The notes: generated by a model not told the origin, from the sequence alone. Shown: positions 1-8,110, numbered from the stretch's first letter. The stretch: DNA of 36,882 nt from Clostridia bacterium (GCA_017470945.1 JAFUXH010000147.1:1-36882); one strand, 5' to 3'. Program-made: numbers and translations.

Positions 1-587
1 AGCGTCAATTCATGCAGCTTTGTCAAATCGCAGCTGACCGACAGATACGCCCCCGGCAGCACGTCGCCGATGGCCTTCACCAAGGCCTTCACCCGGTGGG
101 GCGATTCGTGGAAAATGGCGGCCTCATCCTTCCGGCCGACGCGAATCAGCGCTTCCCGCAGTTCCCCGGGGTTCCGGGGCGGGAAGCCGTAAAAGGTGAA
201 GGAGGAAAGATCCATCCCGCTCACCGATACCGCCGCCGCAAAGGCGCTGGGCCCGGCCACCGCCACCACGGGGATGCCCCGCTCCGCCGCCGCCTTCACG
301 ATTTCCGTGCCGGGGTCGGAAATGGCCGGGGTGCCCGCGTCGGTGACCACCGCCACGTCGATATTTTCCGAAAGCATCCTTTCCGCGATTTCCGGCCCCC
401 GGCTGCGCTCGTTGTGCTGGTGGCAGGAGATCAGGGGCGTATCGATGCCGAAATGGGTGGTCAGCTTCCGGGTCACCCGGGTATCCTCCGCCGCGATGAG
501 GGCCACGCTTTTCAGCGTTTCCACCGCTCGGGGGCTCATATCCGATAGATTGCCGATGGGGGTCGCCACCACGTACAGCGTGCTCAT
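1..587 (-). CDS. rsmI: 16S rRNA (cytidine-1402-2'-O)-methyltransferase RsmI, partial (C-terminus off window)
   Basis: RsmI adds the 2'-O-methyl group to C1402 in the decoding centre of 16S rRNA. About 195 N-terminal residues are visible of a family usually near 280, so the C-terminal third lies beyond the left edge. Hallmarks of the tetrapyrrole-methylase fold are present: the N-terminal VVATPIGNLSD, then AEDTRVTRKL, VVTDAGTPAISDPG and AVAGPSA, followed by FYGFPPR. The ATG at 587-585 overlaps the rsmH stop (586-584) as ATGA, so translation is probably coupled. RsmH modifies the same nucleotide, so the pair is functionally matched. It is the last visible gene of the valS-GNAT-rsmH-rsmI run. 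Confidence 0.95.
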   Translation of the reverse strand, partial: MSTLYVVATPIGNLSDMSPRAVETLKSVALIAAEDTRVTRKLTTHFGIDTPLISCHQHNERSRGPEIAERMLSENIDVAVVTDAGTPAISDPGTEIVKAAAERGIPVVAVAGPSAFAAAVSVSGMDLSSFTFYGFPPRNPGELREALIRVGRKDEAAIFHESPHRVKALVKAIGDVLPGAYLSVSCDLTKLHELT

Positions 588-1513
588 AGGCCCTCCCCCT
601 TTTCAAATACCCGCAGCGTGGCGCTGTGGGCCCGGGGATTATCCCGCAATTCCTCCGGCCCGGCCTTGACGGCCCCGCCGATCGCCCGGCCCTGGGGCAC
701 CCGGCCGCAGGTGCAGATGGGTGCCTTGGGGGGGCAGACGCAGGGGCGCTGCAGGGAACGGAAGGTCAGCTTCACGATCCTGTCCTCAATGGAATGGAAG
801 GTAATCACGCACAGCCTTCCCCCCGGCAGCAGCAGATCGACCCAATCCCTCAGCGCCTTTTCCAGCGGGGCGATCTCATCATTCACCGCGATGCGCACCG
901 CCTGGAAGGTGCGGCGGGCGGGGTGCCCCTCGTCCTTCCGGCGCACTGCCTTGGGGATGGCCGCGTCCACCACCGCCACCAAATCGCCGGTGGTGCGCAG
1001 GGGGGCCTGCCGCCGCTTTTCTACGAGGATCTGGGCAATGCGGGCCGCCCACTTTTCATCGCCGTAATCCCGCAGGACCCGGCAGAATTCCTGTTCATCA
1101 ACGGTGTTAACGTAATCCGCCGCCGTCATGCCCTGGGTTGGATCCATGCGCATATCCAGCGGCGCGTCCTCGTGATAGGAAAAGCCCCGGCCCGGGGTAT
1201 CCAATTGGTGGGAGGATACCCCCAGGTCCAGCAGGCCGCCGTTGAGCCGCACGCCCGGCAGCAATTCCTTCACATCGTGAAAATTTCCGGAAACGGCATG
1301 AAAGCCGGGATAGGCCCCCAGCCTGGCCGTCGCCGCGGCGATGGCCGCCGGGTCCCGGTCGATGCCGTACAGCGTGCCGTCGCCCAAGGCGCGCAAAATG
1401 GCCTCGCTGTGCCCGCCGCCGCCCAGGGTGCCGTCGGCAAAAACCTGCCCTGGCTGGGGGGCCAATGCCGACAGCACCTCCGTCAGCAGCACGGGGATAT
1501 GGTGAAACGCCAT
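584..1513 (-). CDS. rsmH: 16S rRNA (cytosine-1402-N4)-methyltransferase RsmH (MraW)
   Basis: RsmH is the SAM-dependent enzyme that makes N4-methyl-C1402 in 16S rRNA. The protein has 309 residues, normal for the family. It begins with HIPVLLTEVL and carries the SAM motif DGTLGGGGHSEA, then MDPTQGMTAADYVN, the GGRLCVITFHSIEDR motif and the Cys-rich tail segment PCVCPPKAPICTCG. The start ATG at 1513 follows GGGGAAGGAG, which lies inside the last codons of the upstream acetyltransferase (7-bp gap). In many bacteria rsmH opens the division/cell-wall cluster (mraZ-rsmH-ftsL); here it is beside rsmI and valS instead, with no fts genes in view. Confidence 0.97.
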   Translation of the reverse strand: MAFHHIPVLLTEVLSALAPQPGQVFADGTLGGGGHSEAILRALGDGTLYGIDRDPAAIAAATARLGAYPGFHAVSGNFHDVKELLPGVRLNGGLLDLGVSSHQLDTPGRGFSYHEDAPLDMRMDPTQGMTAADYVNTVDEQEFCRVLRDYGDEKWAARIAQILVEKRRQAPLRTTGDLVAVVDAAIPKAVRRKDEGHPARRTFQAVRIAVNDEIAPLEKALRDWVDLLLPGGRLCVITFHSIEDRIVKLTFRSLQRPCVCPPKAPICTCGRVPQGRAIGGAVKAGPEELRDNPRAHSATLRVFEKGEGL

Positions 1514-1520
1514 CGTATGG

Positions 1521-2087
1521 TTACTCCTTCCCCCGGTTCAGGGGCTTGATCATCAGGTATTCATTGCGCGTTTCGCCGCTGCGCAGGCGGATGGCGTCGG
1601 GGTGCGCGCCTACGATGCGGAAGCCCATTTTTTCATACAGGCCCCGGGCCCGGGCGTTGCCCTCGATGAATTCCAGCTCCATCTGGGTGATTTCGGGCCG
1701 CGCCTGCGCCGCGGCGATCAACCGTTCAAACATCCTGGTGCCGATGCCCTGGCCCCAGTAATCCTTCAAAATGGCGATGGCCACCCTGGCGCGATGCCGG
1801 GTTTTCATGCCCTGCAGGAAGGCGATTTCACTGTTGCCGATCACCTGCCCATCCACCAGGCACATGAGCATGGCGGTATCGGGCGCTTCCCGCTTTTGCC
1901 GAAGCAGCGCCTGCTCCTTTTCCACCGTCAGCGCCGCCCATTCCTCCGGATAGCGCAGCAGAAACTCCGTCTCCCCGGACGCCTGAACGAGATAGCGGAT
2001 GACGCTCTGCGCGTCCTCTTCCCGGGGGCTGCGCAGCACGGCCTGCCGGCCATCCTTCAATTGGAAAACGACCTCATCAAAAATCAT
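1521..2087 (-). CDS. GNAT-family N-acetyltransferase
   Basis: A 188-residue single-domain GNAT acetyltransferase. The acetyl-CoA pyrophosphate loop is visible as DYWGQGIGTRMFERLI, followed by the typical C-terminal strand-helix containing GNARARGLYEKMGFRIVG. The ATG at 2087 is preceded by AAGGAGG at good spacing. It lies 34 bp downstream of valS and 7 bp upstream of rsmH, so it is probably co-transcribed with both. The substrate cannot be told from sequence. The location between a tRNA synthetase and rRNA methylases hints at, but does not show, a ribosomal or amino-acid substrate. Confidence 0.88.
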   Translation of the reverse strand: MIFDEVVFQLKDGRQAVLRSPREEDAQSVIRYLVQASGETEFLLRYPEEWAALTVEKEQALLRQKREAPDTAMLMCLVDGQVIGNSEIAFLQGMKTRHRARVAIAILKDYWGQGIGTRMFERLIAAAQARPEITQMELEFIEGNARARGLYEKMGFRIVGAHPDAIRLRSGETRNEYLMIKPLNRGKE

Positions 2088-2121
2088 CGCATCCGCCTCC
2101 TTCCCCCGGTCGATCCCATCG

Positions 2122-4803
2122 TTACCCCAATTCGGCGATGCGCGCCTCCAGGGCAGCCAGCATTTCCTTGTTCTTTTCCAGCTTTTCCTTTTCGGCGGCC
2201 ACCAGGTTGGCGGGGGCCTTGCTGACGAAGCCGGGGTTATTCAACTTTCCTTCCGCCCGGGCGATTTCGCCCAGGATGTTCTGCTTTTCCTTGTTCAGGC
2301 GGGCCTTTTCCTTTTCAAAATCCACCAGCTCGCCCAGGGGAATGAAGAATTCGCCGGCGGTGCACACGGCGCTGACCGTTTTTTCGGTGACGGCGGCGTT
2401 CCGGCCCAGCAGCTCCAGCTGGCTCACGCTGGCCAGGCGGGCGAAATACACCTCGGTGCCGCTGAAGGCATCCTGCCAGCCATCGGCGGGGCGCACCATC
2501 AGCCGGGCCTTGTGGGAGGGCTGCACGTTCATGCCCGCCCGCAGGTTGCGGATGGTACGGATCATTTCCATGATGCCCTCCATCCGGGCGGATTCGACGG
2601 CAAATTCACAGCCGGGCAGCGCCTGGGGCCAATCGGCCAGCATGCAGGAGGCGTCGGCTTTGCCGGGCAGGTTTTTGTATACCTCCTCGGTCAGGAAGGG
2701 CATGAAGGGATGCAGTAGCCGCAGCAGGCCGGAAAGCACCGTTTGCAGCACAGCGCGCACCGCCGCCTTGCGCTGGGGATCATCCCCCAGCAGGCCGCCC
2801 TTGGCCAGCTCAATGTACCAATCGCAGAACTCGCTCCAGGTAAAATCGTAAATCTTCTGGGCGGCCAGGCCGAATTCGGCCTCCTCCATATTCTTGCTGA
2901 TCTGGCGCACGGCCTCGTTATACCGGGTCAGGATCCACCGGTCAGGAAGCAGCAATTCCTTGCCTTCGATGGTTTCTTCGCCATCCAGATTCATCAGCAC
3001 GAACCGGCTGGCGTTCCACACCTTGTTGGCGAAATTCCGCGCCATTTCCACCTTTTCCGTGGAATAGCGGGTGTCGTTGCCGGGAGAAATGCCCATCACC
3101 AGGGAGAAGCGCAGGGCATCGGCGCCGTACTGATCGATCACTTCCAGCGGATCGACGCCGTTGCCCAGAGATTTGCTCATTTTCCTTCCCAGGGCGTCCC
3201 GCACCAGGCCGTGGATCACCACGGTATCAAAGGGCGTTTTGCCCATGTTTTCGATGCCGGAGAAGATCATCCGGGCCACCCAGAAGAAGATGATATCATA
3301 GCCGGTGACCAGGGTGCTGGTGGGATAGAAATACTGCAAATCCTCGGTGTTTTCCGGCCAGCCCAGGGTAGAGAAGGGCCACAGGGCGGAGGAAAACCAG
3401 GTATCCAGCACGTGTTCATCCTGGGCAATATCCTTGCAGCCGCAGTCGGGGCATTCCGTCGGATCGGTGCGGCTGACGATGGTCTTTCCGCAATTGGGGC
3501 AATACCAGGCGGGGATGCGATGGCCCCACCACAATTTGCGGCTGATGCACCAATCCCGGATATTTTCCATCCAGTTGAAGTAGGTCTTGGCGAAGCGATC
3601 GGGCACGAATTTGGTTTCGCCGTTTTTCACCGCTTCGATGGCGGGCTTGGCCAGGGGCTCCATCTTCACGAACCACTGCTTGCTCATCATGGGCTCGATC
3701 ACGGTGTGGCAGCGATAGCAGGTGCCCACCTCGTGCTTGATGGGCTCCACGGATTTGAGCAGGCCCTTTTCCGTCAGGTCCGCCACGATGGCCTTGCGGG
3801 CCTCCAGGGTGGCCATGCCGGCGTACTTGCCGCAGTCCAGCACGCTGTCGTCGTCCGCATCGGCCTTGTCCGCAGCGCCGGTCATGTGGCCGTCGTAGGT
3901 GAACACCCGCACGTTGGGCAGATCGTGCCGCAGGCCCACTTCGTAGTCGTTGGGATCGTGGGCGGGGGTAATCTTCACCACGCCCGTGCCCTTTTCCATA
4001 TCGGCGTGCTCGTCGCACACGATGGGGATTTCCTTGTCGATCAAAGGCAGCACCGCGTGGCAGCCGTGGAGATGCGCATAGCGGGGGTCCTCCGGGTTGA
4101 TGGCCACGGCAGTATCGCCCAGCATGGTTTCAGGCCGGGTGGTAGCCAATTCCAGCAGTTCGCCGGTCTCCTTCACGGGATACAGGATGTGCCAGAAATT
4201 GCCGTCCTTTTCCTCGTATTCCACTTCAGCGTCGGACAGGGCGGTATTGCAGCAGGGGCACCAGTTCACCAGCCGGTTGCCCTGGTAGATCAATTTCTTT
4301 TCATACAGCCGCACAAACACTTCGCGCACGGCCTTGGAGCAGCCCTCGTCCATGGTGAAGCGTTCCCGGCTCCAATCGCAGGAAGAGCCCATGCGGCGAA
4401 GCTGCTGGGTGATGCGGCCGCCGTACTCCCGTTTCCAGGCCCAGGCGTGCTCCAGGAATTTTTCCCGGCCCAGCATTTCCTTGGTCAAGCCCTGCTCCCG
4501 CAATTTATCCACCACCTTAACTTCGGTGGCGATGGCGGCGTGATCAGTGCCGGGCAGCCACAGGGTGGGATCGCCCTTCATGCGGTGATAGCGGATCAGG
4601 GCGTCCTGCAAGGTGGCGTCCATGGCGTGGCCCATGTGCAATTGGCCCGTCACGTTGGGGGGCGGCATCACGATAGTGAAGGGCTTTTTGCGCTTGTCGA
4701 TCCGGGGGGCGAAGGCGCCGCTGCTTTCCCATTTCTGGTAGGTTTCGCCCTCGATGGCCTGGGGATTATAGGTTTTTTCCATGTTGAAGGTCGTTTCGCT
4801 CAT
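2122..4803 (-). CDS. valS: Valyl-tRNA synthetase
   Basis: Charges tRNA-Val and edits mischarged Thr. With the start at 4803 the protein has 893 residues, normal for bacterial ValRS. Class I signatures are clear: HMGH (residues 56-59, the HIGH box) after PPPNVTGQL, and KMSKS (about 541-545). CPCC and CPNCG/CPDCG cysteine pairs suggest zinc binding. The charged C-terminal coiled coil (FEKEKARLNKEKQNI onward) is typical of ValRS. An ATG also exists at 4809, but AGGAAGG is better spaced for 4803. The frame stays open further upstream through the T-box leader, which is not coding. Expression is expected to respond to uncharged tRNA-Val through that leader. Confidence 0.97.
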   Translation of the reverse strand: MSETTFNMEKTYNPQAIEGETYQKWESSGAFAPRIDKRKKPFTIVMPPPNVTGQLHMGHAMDATLQDALIRYHRMKGDPTLWLPGTDHAAIATEVKVVDKLREQGLTKEMLGREKFLEHAWAWKREYGGRITQQLRRMGSSCDWSRERFTMDEGCSKAVREVFVRLYEKKLIYQGNRLVNWCPCCNTALSDAEVEYEEKDGNFWHILYPVKETGELLELATTRPETMLGDTAVAINPEDPRYAHLHGCHAVLPLIDKEIPIVCDEHADMEKGTGVVKITPAHDPNDYEVGLRHDLPNVRVFTYDGHMTGAADKADADDDSVLDCGKYAGMATLEARKAIVADLTEKGLLKSVEPIKHEVGTCYRCHTVIEPMMSKQWFVKMEPLAKPAIEAVKNGETKFVPDRFAKTYFNWMENIRDWCISRKLWWGHRIPAWYCPNCGKTIVSRTDPTECPDCGCKDIAQDEHVLDTWFSSALWPFSTLGWPENTEDLQYFYPTSTLVTGYDIIFFWVARMIFSGIENMGKTPFDTVVIHGLVRDALGRKMSKSLGNGVDPLEVIDQYGADALRFSLVMGISPGNDTRYSTEKVEMARNFANKVWNASRFVLMNLDGEETIEGKELLLPDRWILTRYNEAVRQISKNMEEAEFGLAAQKIYDFTWSEFCDWYIELAKGGLLGDDPQRKAAVRAVLQTVLSGLLRLLHPFMPFLTEEVYKNLPGKADASCMLADWPQALPGCEFAVESARMEGIMEMIRTIRNLRAGMNVQPSHKARLMVRPADGWQDAFSGTEVYFARLASVSQLELLGRNAAVTEKTVSAVCTAGEFFIPLGELVDFEKEKARLNKEKQNILGEIARAEGKLNNPGFVSKAPANLVAAEKEKLEKNKEMLAALEARIAELG

Positions 4804-4841
4804 GGTCATTTCCTTCCTGCAACGCGTGCTGATGCTGATCG

Positions 4842-5095
4842 AAAATACAAAACGGGCTGATCCTTCCCGAAGGACGGAGCAACCCGTGGTACCACCTTGC
4901 TTCACCGGGCGGCCCAAGCCGCCGCGGCCTTTGAGACGCTGTAACGCGCGCCGCGCGGGCGGACTACTTTGCTTTCATCCGCCGCCCTCCCGGGCGACTT
5001 TCTGCCTTCGCATCCCGGCGGCCTTTCAGCCAGGGGCCGCCTCTCTTTCAGGGCGCGAAAAGCATACTCCTCCCGTTCTATCGGGCCATTTTTCC
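4842..5095 (-). promoter_or_regulatory. T-box riboswitch leader of valS with attenuator terminator
   Basis: Reading the minus strand, the T-box core AAGGTGGTACCACGGG lies at 4898-4883. Its UGGU bulge complements the ACCA end of tRNA-Val. The Stem I distal AG-bulge element, AGAGAG followed by GGCTGAAAG, is at about 5046-5023. An AGTA element pairs into a helix whose 3' side leads to GTC (Val) at 4998-4996, my candidate specifier codon. The competing terminator is ACGGGTTG...CAGCCCGT around a TCCTTC/GAAGGA hairpin (about 4887-4852), followed by TTTTGTATTTT. The motifs are seen directly. The specifier assignment was made by hand folding and is less certain. Confidence 0.92.
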
Positions 5096-5105
5096 TCATT
5101 ATTCC

Positions 5106-5140
5106 GGAAAATGCGGGCAGGCCATGGCCCATCCCGCATT
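5106..5140 (-). terminator. Rho-independent terminator after rpmF
   Basis: On the minus strand AATGCGGG (5140-5133) pairs with CCCGCATT (5117-5110). There is an inner GGC/GCC pairing and a short T-run (ATTTT). It ends the yceD-rpmF unit just before the valS T-box. I found no convincing promoter between it and the T-box, so some read-through may feed valS. Confidence 0.65.
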
Positions 5141-5164
5141 CAGATCCGGCTGAAGAGAAACGCC

Positions 5165-5362
5165 TTACGCGTTCTTCTTCTTTTCTTCGTCGATCACGAT
5201 GACCTGCTTGCCATCATAATAGCCGCAATGCTTGCATACACGATGGGCCAGCTTCATCTTGTGACACTGAGAGCACTCCACGATGGCGGGGGCTTCCAGC
5301 TTCCAATTGGCGCGACGGGAACGGCCGCGGGCCTTCGAAACTTTTCCTTTGGGCAGAGCCAT
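5165..5362 (-). CDS. rpmF: 50S ribosomal protein L32
   Basis: L32 of the large ribosomal subunit, 65 residues. The N-terminus MALPKGKVSKARGRSRRA and the zinc-ribbon cysteines (CSQCH, then CKHCGYY) identify the Cys4 zinc-binding form. The C-terminus is a charged tail ending in KKKNA. It follows yceD after a 3-bp gap, the classic yceD-rpmF arrangement, and shares the strong promoter at 5923-5952. A hairpin terminator lies about 25 bp downstream. Confidence 0.97.
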   Translation of the reverse strand: MALPKGKVSKARGRSRRANWKLEAPAIVECSQCHKMKLAHRVCKHCGYYDGKQVIVIDEEKKKNA

Positions 5363-5365
5363 AAC

Positions 5366-5899
5366 TTACACCTCCTGATCCTTTGTCAGCAACTGCTGCA
5401 ATGCCGAAAAAGGATGCTGGTCGGGCATGTCCTTCTGGCAATCGCTGAGATATGGGGTATCGTCCGACGGCAAACCGGCCTGGGCCGGGCAACCTTCCCC
5501 GCATTCGAAGCGGATGGGAAGATCGAGCACCGCCAGCGTCATCGCCAGATGCGACAGCTCCACCTTGGAGCCCTCGTACATCAGGCGTTCCTCCTCGTCG
5601 GGGGTTTCTTCCTTCCGGGTGTACTTGTTGATCCGGGTGAAGGCCTCGTCGAAGGGGACCTCCACCGGGTAATCCACCGGCTCCAGGCACCAGGCGCAAT
5701 GGCCATGGGCGGTCGCCGTCAGCGTGCCCCGGATACGCAGGCTTTCGTCTGCCACGGAATAATGCCCGGTCAGGATCACATCGTCGAACGTTACCGTTTC
5801 TCCGAAAATATCCTGCGGCGGGATGGCGTCACGATGCTGGAAAGGGATTTCCTCTCCGGGAGTGCGCAACGCACGGGAAATGTCCAGCAGCAAATACAT
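5366..5899 (-). CDS. yceD: DUF177 / YceD-family protein (large-subunit rRNA accumulation)
   Basis: YceD/DUF177 proteins are encoded next to rpmF across bacteria and are linked to 23S rRNA accumulation and large-subunit biogenesis. This 177-residue protein has the family layout. The N-terminal half contains VTFDDVILTGHYSVADESL, a central CAWC motif (HCAWCLEPVDYP) is the family's cysteine pair, and the C-terminal part has FECGEGCPAQAGL. I take the ATG at 5899; a GTG directly before it (5902) is also in frame, and GGAG overlaps it, leaving unusually short spacing. The strong promoter upstream gives a leader of only about 17 nt. Confidence 0.9.
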   Translation of the reverse strand: MYLLLDISRALRTPGEEIPFQHRDAIPPQDIFGETVTFDDVILTGHYSVADESLRIRGTLTATAHGHCAWCLEPVDYPVEVPFDEAFTRINKYTRKEETPDEEERLMYEGSKVELSHLAMTLAVLDLPIRFECGEGCPAQAGLPSDDTPYLSDCQKDMPDQHPFSALQQLLTKDQEV

Positions 5900-5922
5900 C
5901 ACTCCAATCGTGACCGGATGCT

Positions 5923-5952
5923 ATTATATCGTGATCCGGCCCTCTTTGTCAA
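5923..5952 (-). promoter_or_regulatory. Promoter of yceD-rpmF
   Basis: A perfect -35 TTGACA (5952-5947), an 18-bp spacer and a perfect -10 TATAAT (5928-5923) on the minus strand. It lies about 25 bp upstream of the yceD start, in a position fitting a highly expressed ribosomal protein operon. Confidence 0.85.
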
Positions 5953-6019
5953 TCCCTTTTTCCGTTTTCCTGCGCCCTTTTCAGGGAATTTTAACATTTT
6001 TTCTTTGCCGGGCGCGCCT

Positions 6020-6961
6020 TTACGCCGGCAGCGTGCGCAGCAGCGCCTCCACCTCGTCCAACGTCAAGGCGGTGTGGATCCTGGTGCGCAGGGCGGCGGC
6101 CCCCCGCCGGCCCGCCACATACCAGGAAAAATGCTTGCGCATTTCCAGCACCGCGCTTTTTTCCCCTTTCCACGCGGCCATTTCCCGGCCGTGGCGCATG
6201 GCCGTATCGATCACTTCGCGATATTCCGGCGGGGCACAGGGAACGCCGGCCAGCGCCGCCTTGACCTCCTCAAAGATCCAGGGGTTGCCCAGGGCTCCCC
6301 GGCCGATGGCGATCCCGTCGCACCCCGTTTCCCGCAGGCATGCCAACGCGGAGGGGCCGTCCGCCACGTCGCCGTTGGCAATGACGGGGATCGATACCGC
6401 CTGTTTCACCTGCCCAATGGCCGCCCAATCGGCCCGGCCGCTGTACTGCTGCATGCGGGTGCGGCCGTGCACGGTCAATCGGTCGGCCCCGGCGTCGGCC
6501 ACGCAGCGGGCGAACGCCACGGCGTTTTGATGCTCCGCGTCCCAGCCCAGCCGCATTTTCACCGTCACCGGCAGGCTGGTGGCCCTCTTCACCGCCGCCA
6601 CGATGCGCGCCGCCAGGGCGGGGTCCTTCATCAGGGCGCTGCCCGACGCGCCGCCCACCACCTTCTGGGCCGGGCAACCCATGTTGATATCAATGGAAGA
6701 AAACAGATCCATATCCGTCAGCCGGGCCGCCGCGTCGGCAAGGAAGCGGGGCTCGCTGCCGAACAACTGCACCGCCAGTGGCCCTTCGTCGTCATACCGG
6801 GCCAGCAGGAACCGGTAGGCGTTGCGGTCCTTGGGGGCCGTTAAAAAGCCCTGGGCGCTGACCATTTCGGTAGTGGCCCCATCGCACCCATGGGCAAAGC
6901 ACAGCCTGCGGAACACCTGATCGGTGATGCCCGCCATGGGCGCTAAGTAAATGGATGGCAT
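6020..6961 (-). CDS. dus: tRNA-dihydrouridine synthase
   Basis: A flavin enzyme that reduces uridine to dihydrouridine in tRNA D-loops. The protein has 313 residues. The TIM-barrel opens with YLAPMAGITDQVFRRLC. The catalytic cysteine sits in DINMGCPAQKVV, followed by GGASGSALMKDP; TVKMRLGW, LTVHGRTRMQQYSG, VIANGDV and GCDGIAIGRGALGNPW are further family motifs. The start is ATG 6961, preceded by GAGG at 8-nt spacing; a longer reading from TTG 6982 has no ribosome site. The GAGG overlaps the stop of the upstream membrane protein gene, so the two form an operon. The Dus subtype is not assigned. Confidence 0.95.
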   Translation of the reverse strand: MPSIYLAPMAGITDQVFRRLCFAHGCDGATTEMVSAQGFLTAPKDRNAYRFLLARYDDEGPLAVQLFGSEPRFLADAAARLTDMDLFSSIDINMGCPAQKVVGGASGSALMKDPALAARIVAAVKRATSLPVTVKMRLGWDAEHQNAVAFARCVADAGADRLTVHGRTRMQQYSGRADWAAIGQVKQAVSIPVIANGDVADGPSALACLRETGCDGIAIGRGALGNPWIFEEVKAALAGVPCAPPEYREVIDTAMRHGREMAAWKGEKSAVLEMRKHFSWYVAGRRGAAALRTRIHTALTLDEVEALLRTLPA

Positions 6962-6971
6962 GCGCGTATCC

Positions 6972-7502
6972 TCATTCGTCAAGATTTTTGATGCTGGTCA
7001 GGTTTTTCACCCGCCATTGGCCGTTTTCCCGGCTCAGCAGCACGGAATACTGGGTGGTCTGCCATTTGGGCGTGCTGCCCCAGCCCAGGGCGCTGGCCGC
7101 CTCCCGGGCGGAGGGCCGCATGCGCCCGTCGATGGCGGGGATGCGCTCCGTCACCGTGGCCCGCGCGCTGTCCTCCCAGGGCCAGCACCACACCCAGTTC
7201 AGGTTGATCCGGTGGTCAAAGCCGGTGATGGTGTAATAATTCTGGTAGGGCGATTCCCCGTTTCGGGCCTGGATCAGGGCGGCGTCCCGCTCCAGATAGG
7301 CCGGGGCGAAGTACTGCGTCAGGTCCTCCTCCTCGCCCATCATCACCACCTGGGCCCGCTTGGCCATGCCGTCCTTTAAGATCACGTAAATATTGGTGGC
7401 GTTCATGGAAAAGTAAAACGCCATCGTCATCAGCCCCAGCACGGCCACCGCCACCATCAGCCGGGAGCACACATACCAAATCAACCGCCGCAGATATTTC
7501 AC
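6972..7502 (-). CDS. Membrane-anchored protein of unknown function
   Basis: I do not recognise this 176-residue protein. One hydrophobic segment near the N-terminus (about residues 12-33, including MVAVAVLGLMTMAFYFSMN) should anchor it, with the rest outside the cytoplasm. The soluble part has Trp/Tyr-rich stretches (NLNWVWCWPWEDSA) and ends with a strand-rich segment (QYSVLLSRENGQWRVKNLT). The start is GTG 7502, with AGGAGGT 4 nt upstream; an earlier TTG has no ribosome site. It is translated just ahead of dus. Its promoter lies between it and the DnaA-box cluster. The extracytoplasmic part might be an NTF2-like or immunoglobulin-like sensor fold, but nothing here proves it. Confidence 0.8.
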   Translation of the reverse strand: MKYLRRLIWYVCSRLMVAVAVLGLMTMAFYFSMNATNIYVILKDGMAKRAQVVMMGEEEDLTQYFAPAYLERDAALIQARNGESPYQNYYTITGFDHRINLNWVWCWPWEDSARATVTERIPAIDGRMRPSAREAASALGWGSTPKWQTTQYSVLLSRENGQWRVKNLTSIKNLDE

Positions 7503-7581
7503 AGGCACCTCCTGGAACGTGGGCAAGGTTCTTGCGTTCAGCGGCTTCTTCCGCCGCCGCGCCGTTGGATCGGCACGGTTT

Positions 7582-7611
7582 ATTATAGCATAATCCGGCG
7601 CCGCTTGTCAC
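7582..7611 (-). promoter_or_regulatory. Promoter of the membrane protein-dus operon
   Basis: Minus-strand GTGACA (7611-7606), an 18-bp spacer and a perfect TATAAT (7587-7582), about 80 bp upstream of the GTG start. Confidence 0.7.
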
Positions 7612-7745
7612 CCCCGCGCGCTTCCCTGTATTTCAACGGGACGATCCGCCGTTTTCTTCCCTTTCGGTGTCTTTTTGGGGCGGAGTAACGCCAAAAAAAG
7701 ATGACGATTCTGTTTCTTTTTTCCGCAGAAAATGTCATTTTTCCC

Positions 7746-8110
7746 TGTGGAAAAGGCCGGGATAATCCTGTGGAAAAAGGGCCCGAATCCGGTCGGATCG
7801 GCTGTGGATAACTTTTTTGCCGTCAAAAGTTATCCACAATCCCGGCGCAAAATCAAGCGGGAAGCGGGTTTTTTCTCTGGTTTTTGTGGATAACTCTGTG
7901 GATAATGTGGAAAACGTCGCGTTTTTCGCGCAACGCATAAAATTGATCCCCCGCATCCCGCCTATACATTTTCCCCGCCCCGATTCTGCCTGGTTTTCCG
8001 CCGAAGGGGCCTGCATACGCCCCTCAGTTTTATGCAAAAATTCATTTTTTCCCGCTGTGGATAATTCCGGGAAAGGCCGGTGGAAAAAAAGTTCAGATTT
8101 TTTTCATTTG
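7746..8110. other. DnaA-box cluster with AT-rich flanks: candidate replication origin (oriC-like)
   Basis: Eight exact matches to the DnaA-box consensus TTWTNCACA lie between 7746 and 8064. Five are the perfect TTATCCACA: 7803-7811, 7830-7838, 7885-7893, 7897-7905 and 8056-8064. Three are TTTTCCACA: 7746-7754, 7769-7777 and 7906-7914. A ninth near match is at 8079-8087. All the exact boxes except 7830-7838 point the same way (minus strand). Three of them (7885, 7897, 7906) are almost contiguous. A/T-rich runs flank the cluster (7681-7745 and 8083-8110). No gene occupies 7612-8161. The motif density is seen directly; origin function is inference. Confidence 0.75.

Noticed and set aside
2743-4860. 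705-codon open frame on the plus strand opposite valS
   Set aside because: It is antisense to valS, has no ribosome site or recognisable domain, and is rich in His/Gly/Ala as expected from the GC-rich complement of a real gene.
4804-4917. N-terminal extension of valS through the T-box
   Set aside because: The extra 38 codons coincide with the antiterminator and terminator of the leader and are absent from ValRS proteins.
4781-6844. 687-codon plus-strand frame across the T-box, rpmF, yceD and dus
   Set aside because: It runs antisense through four clear features; its amino-acid make-up is that of a shadow frame.
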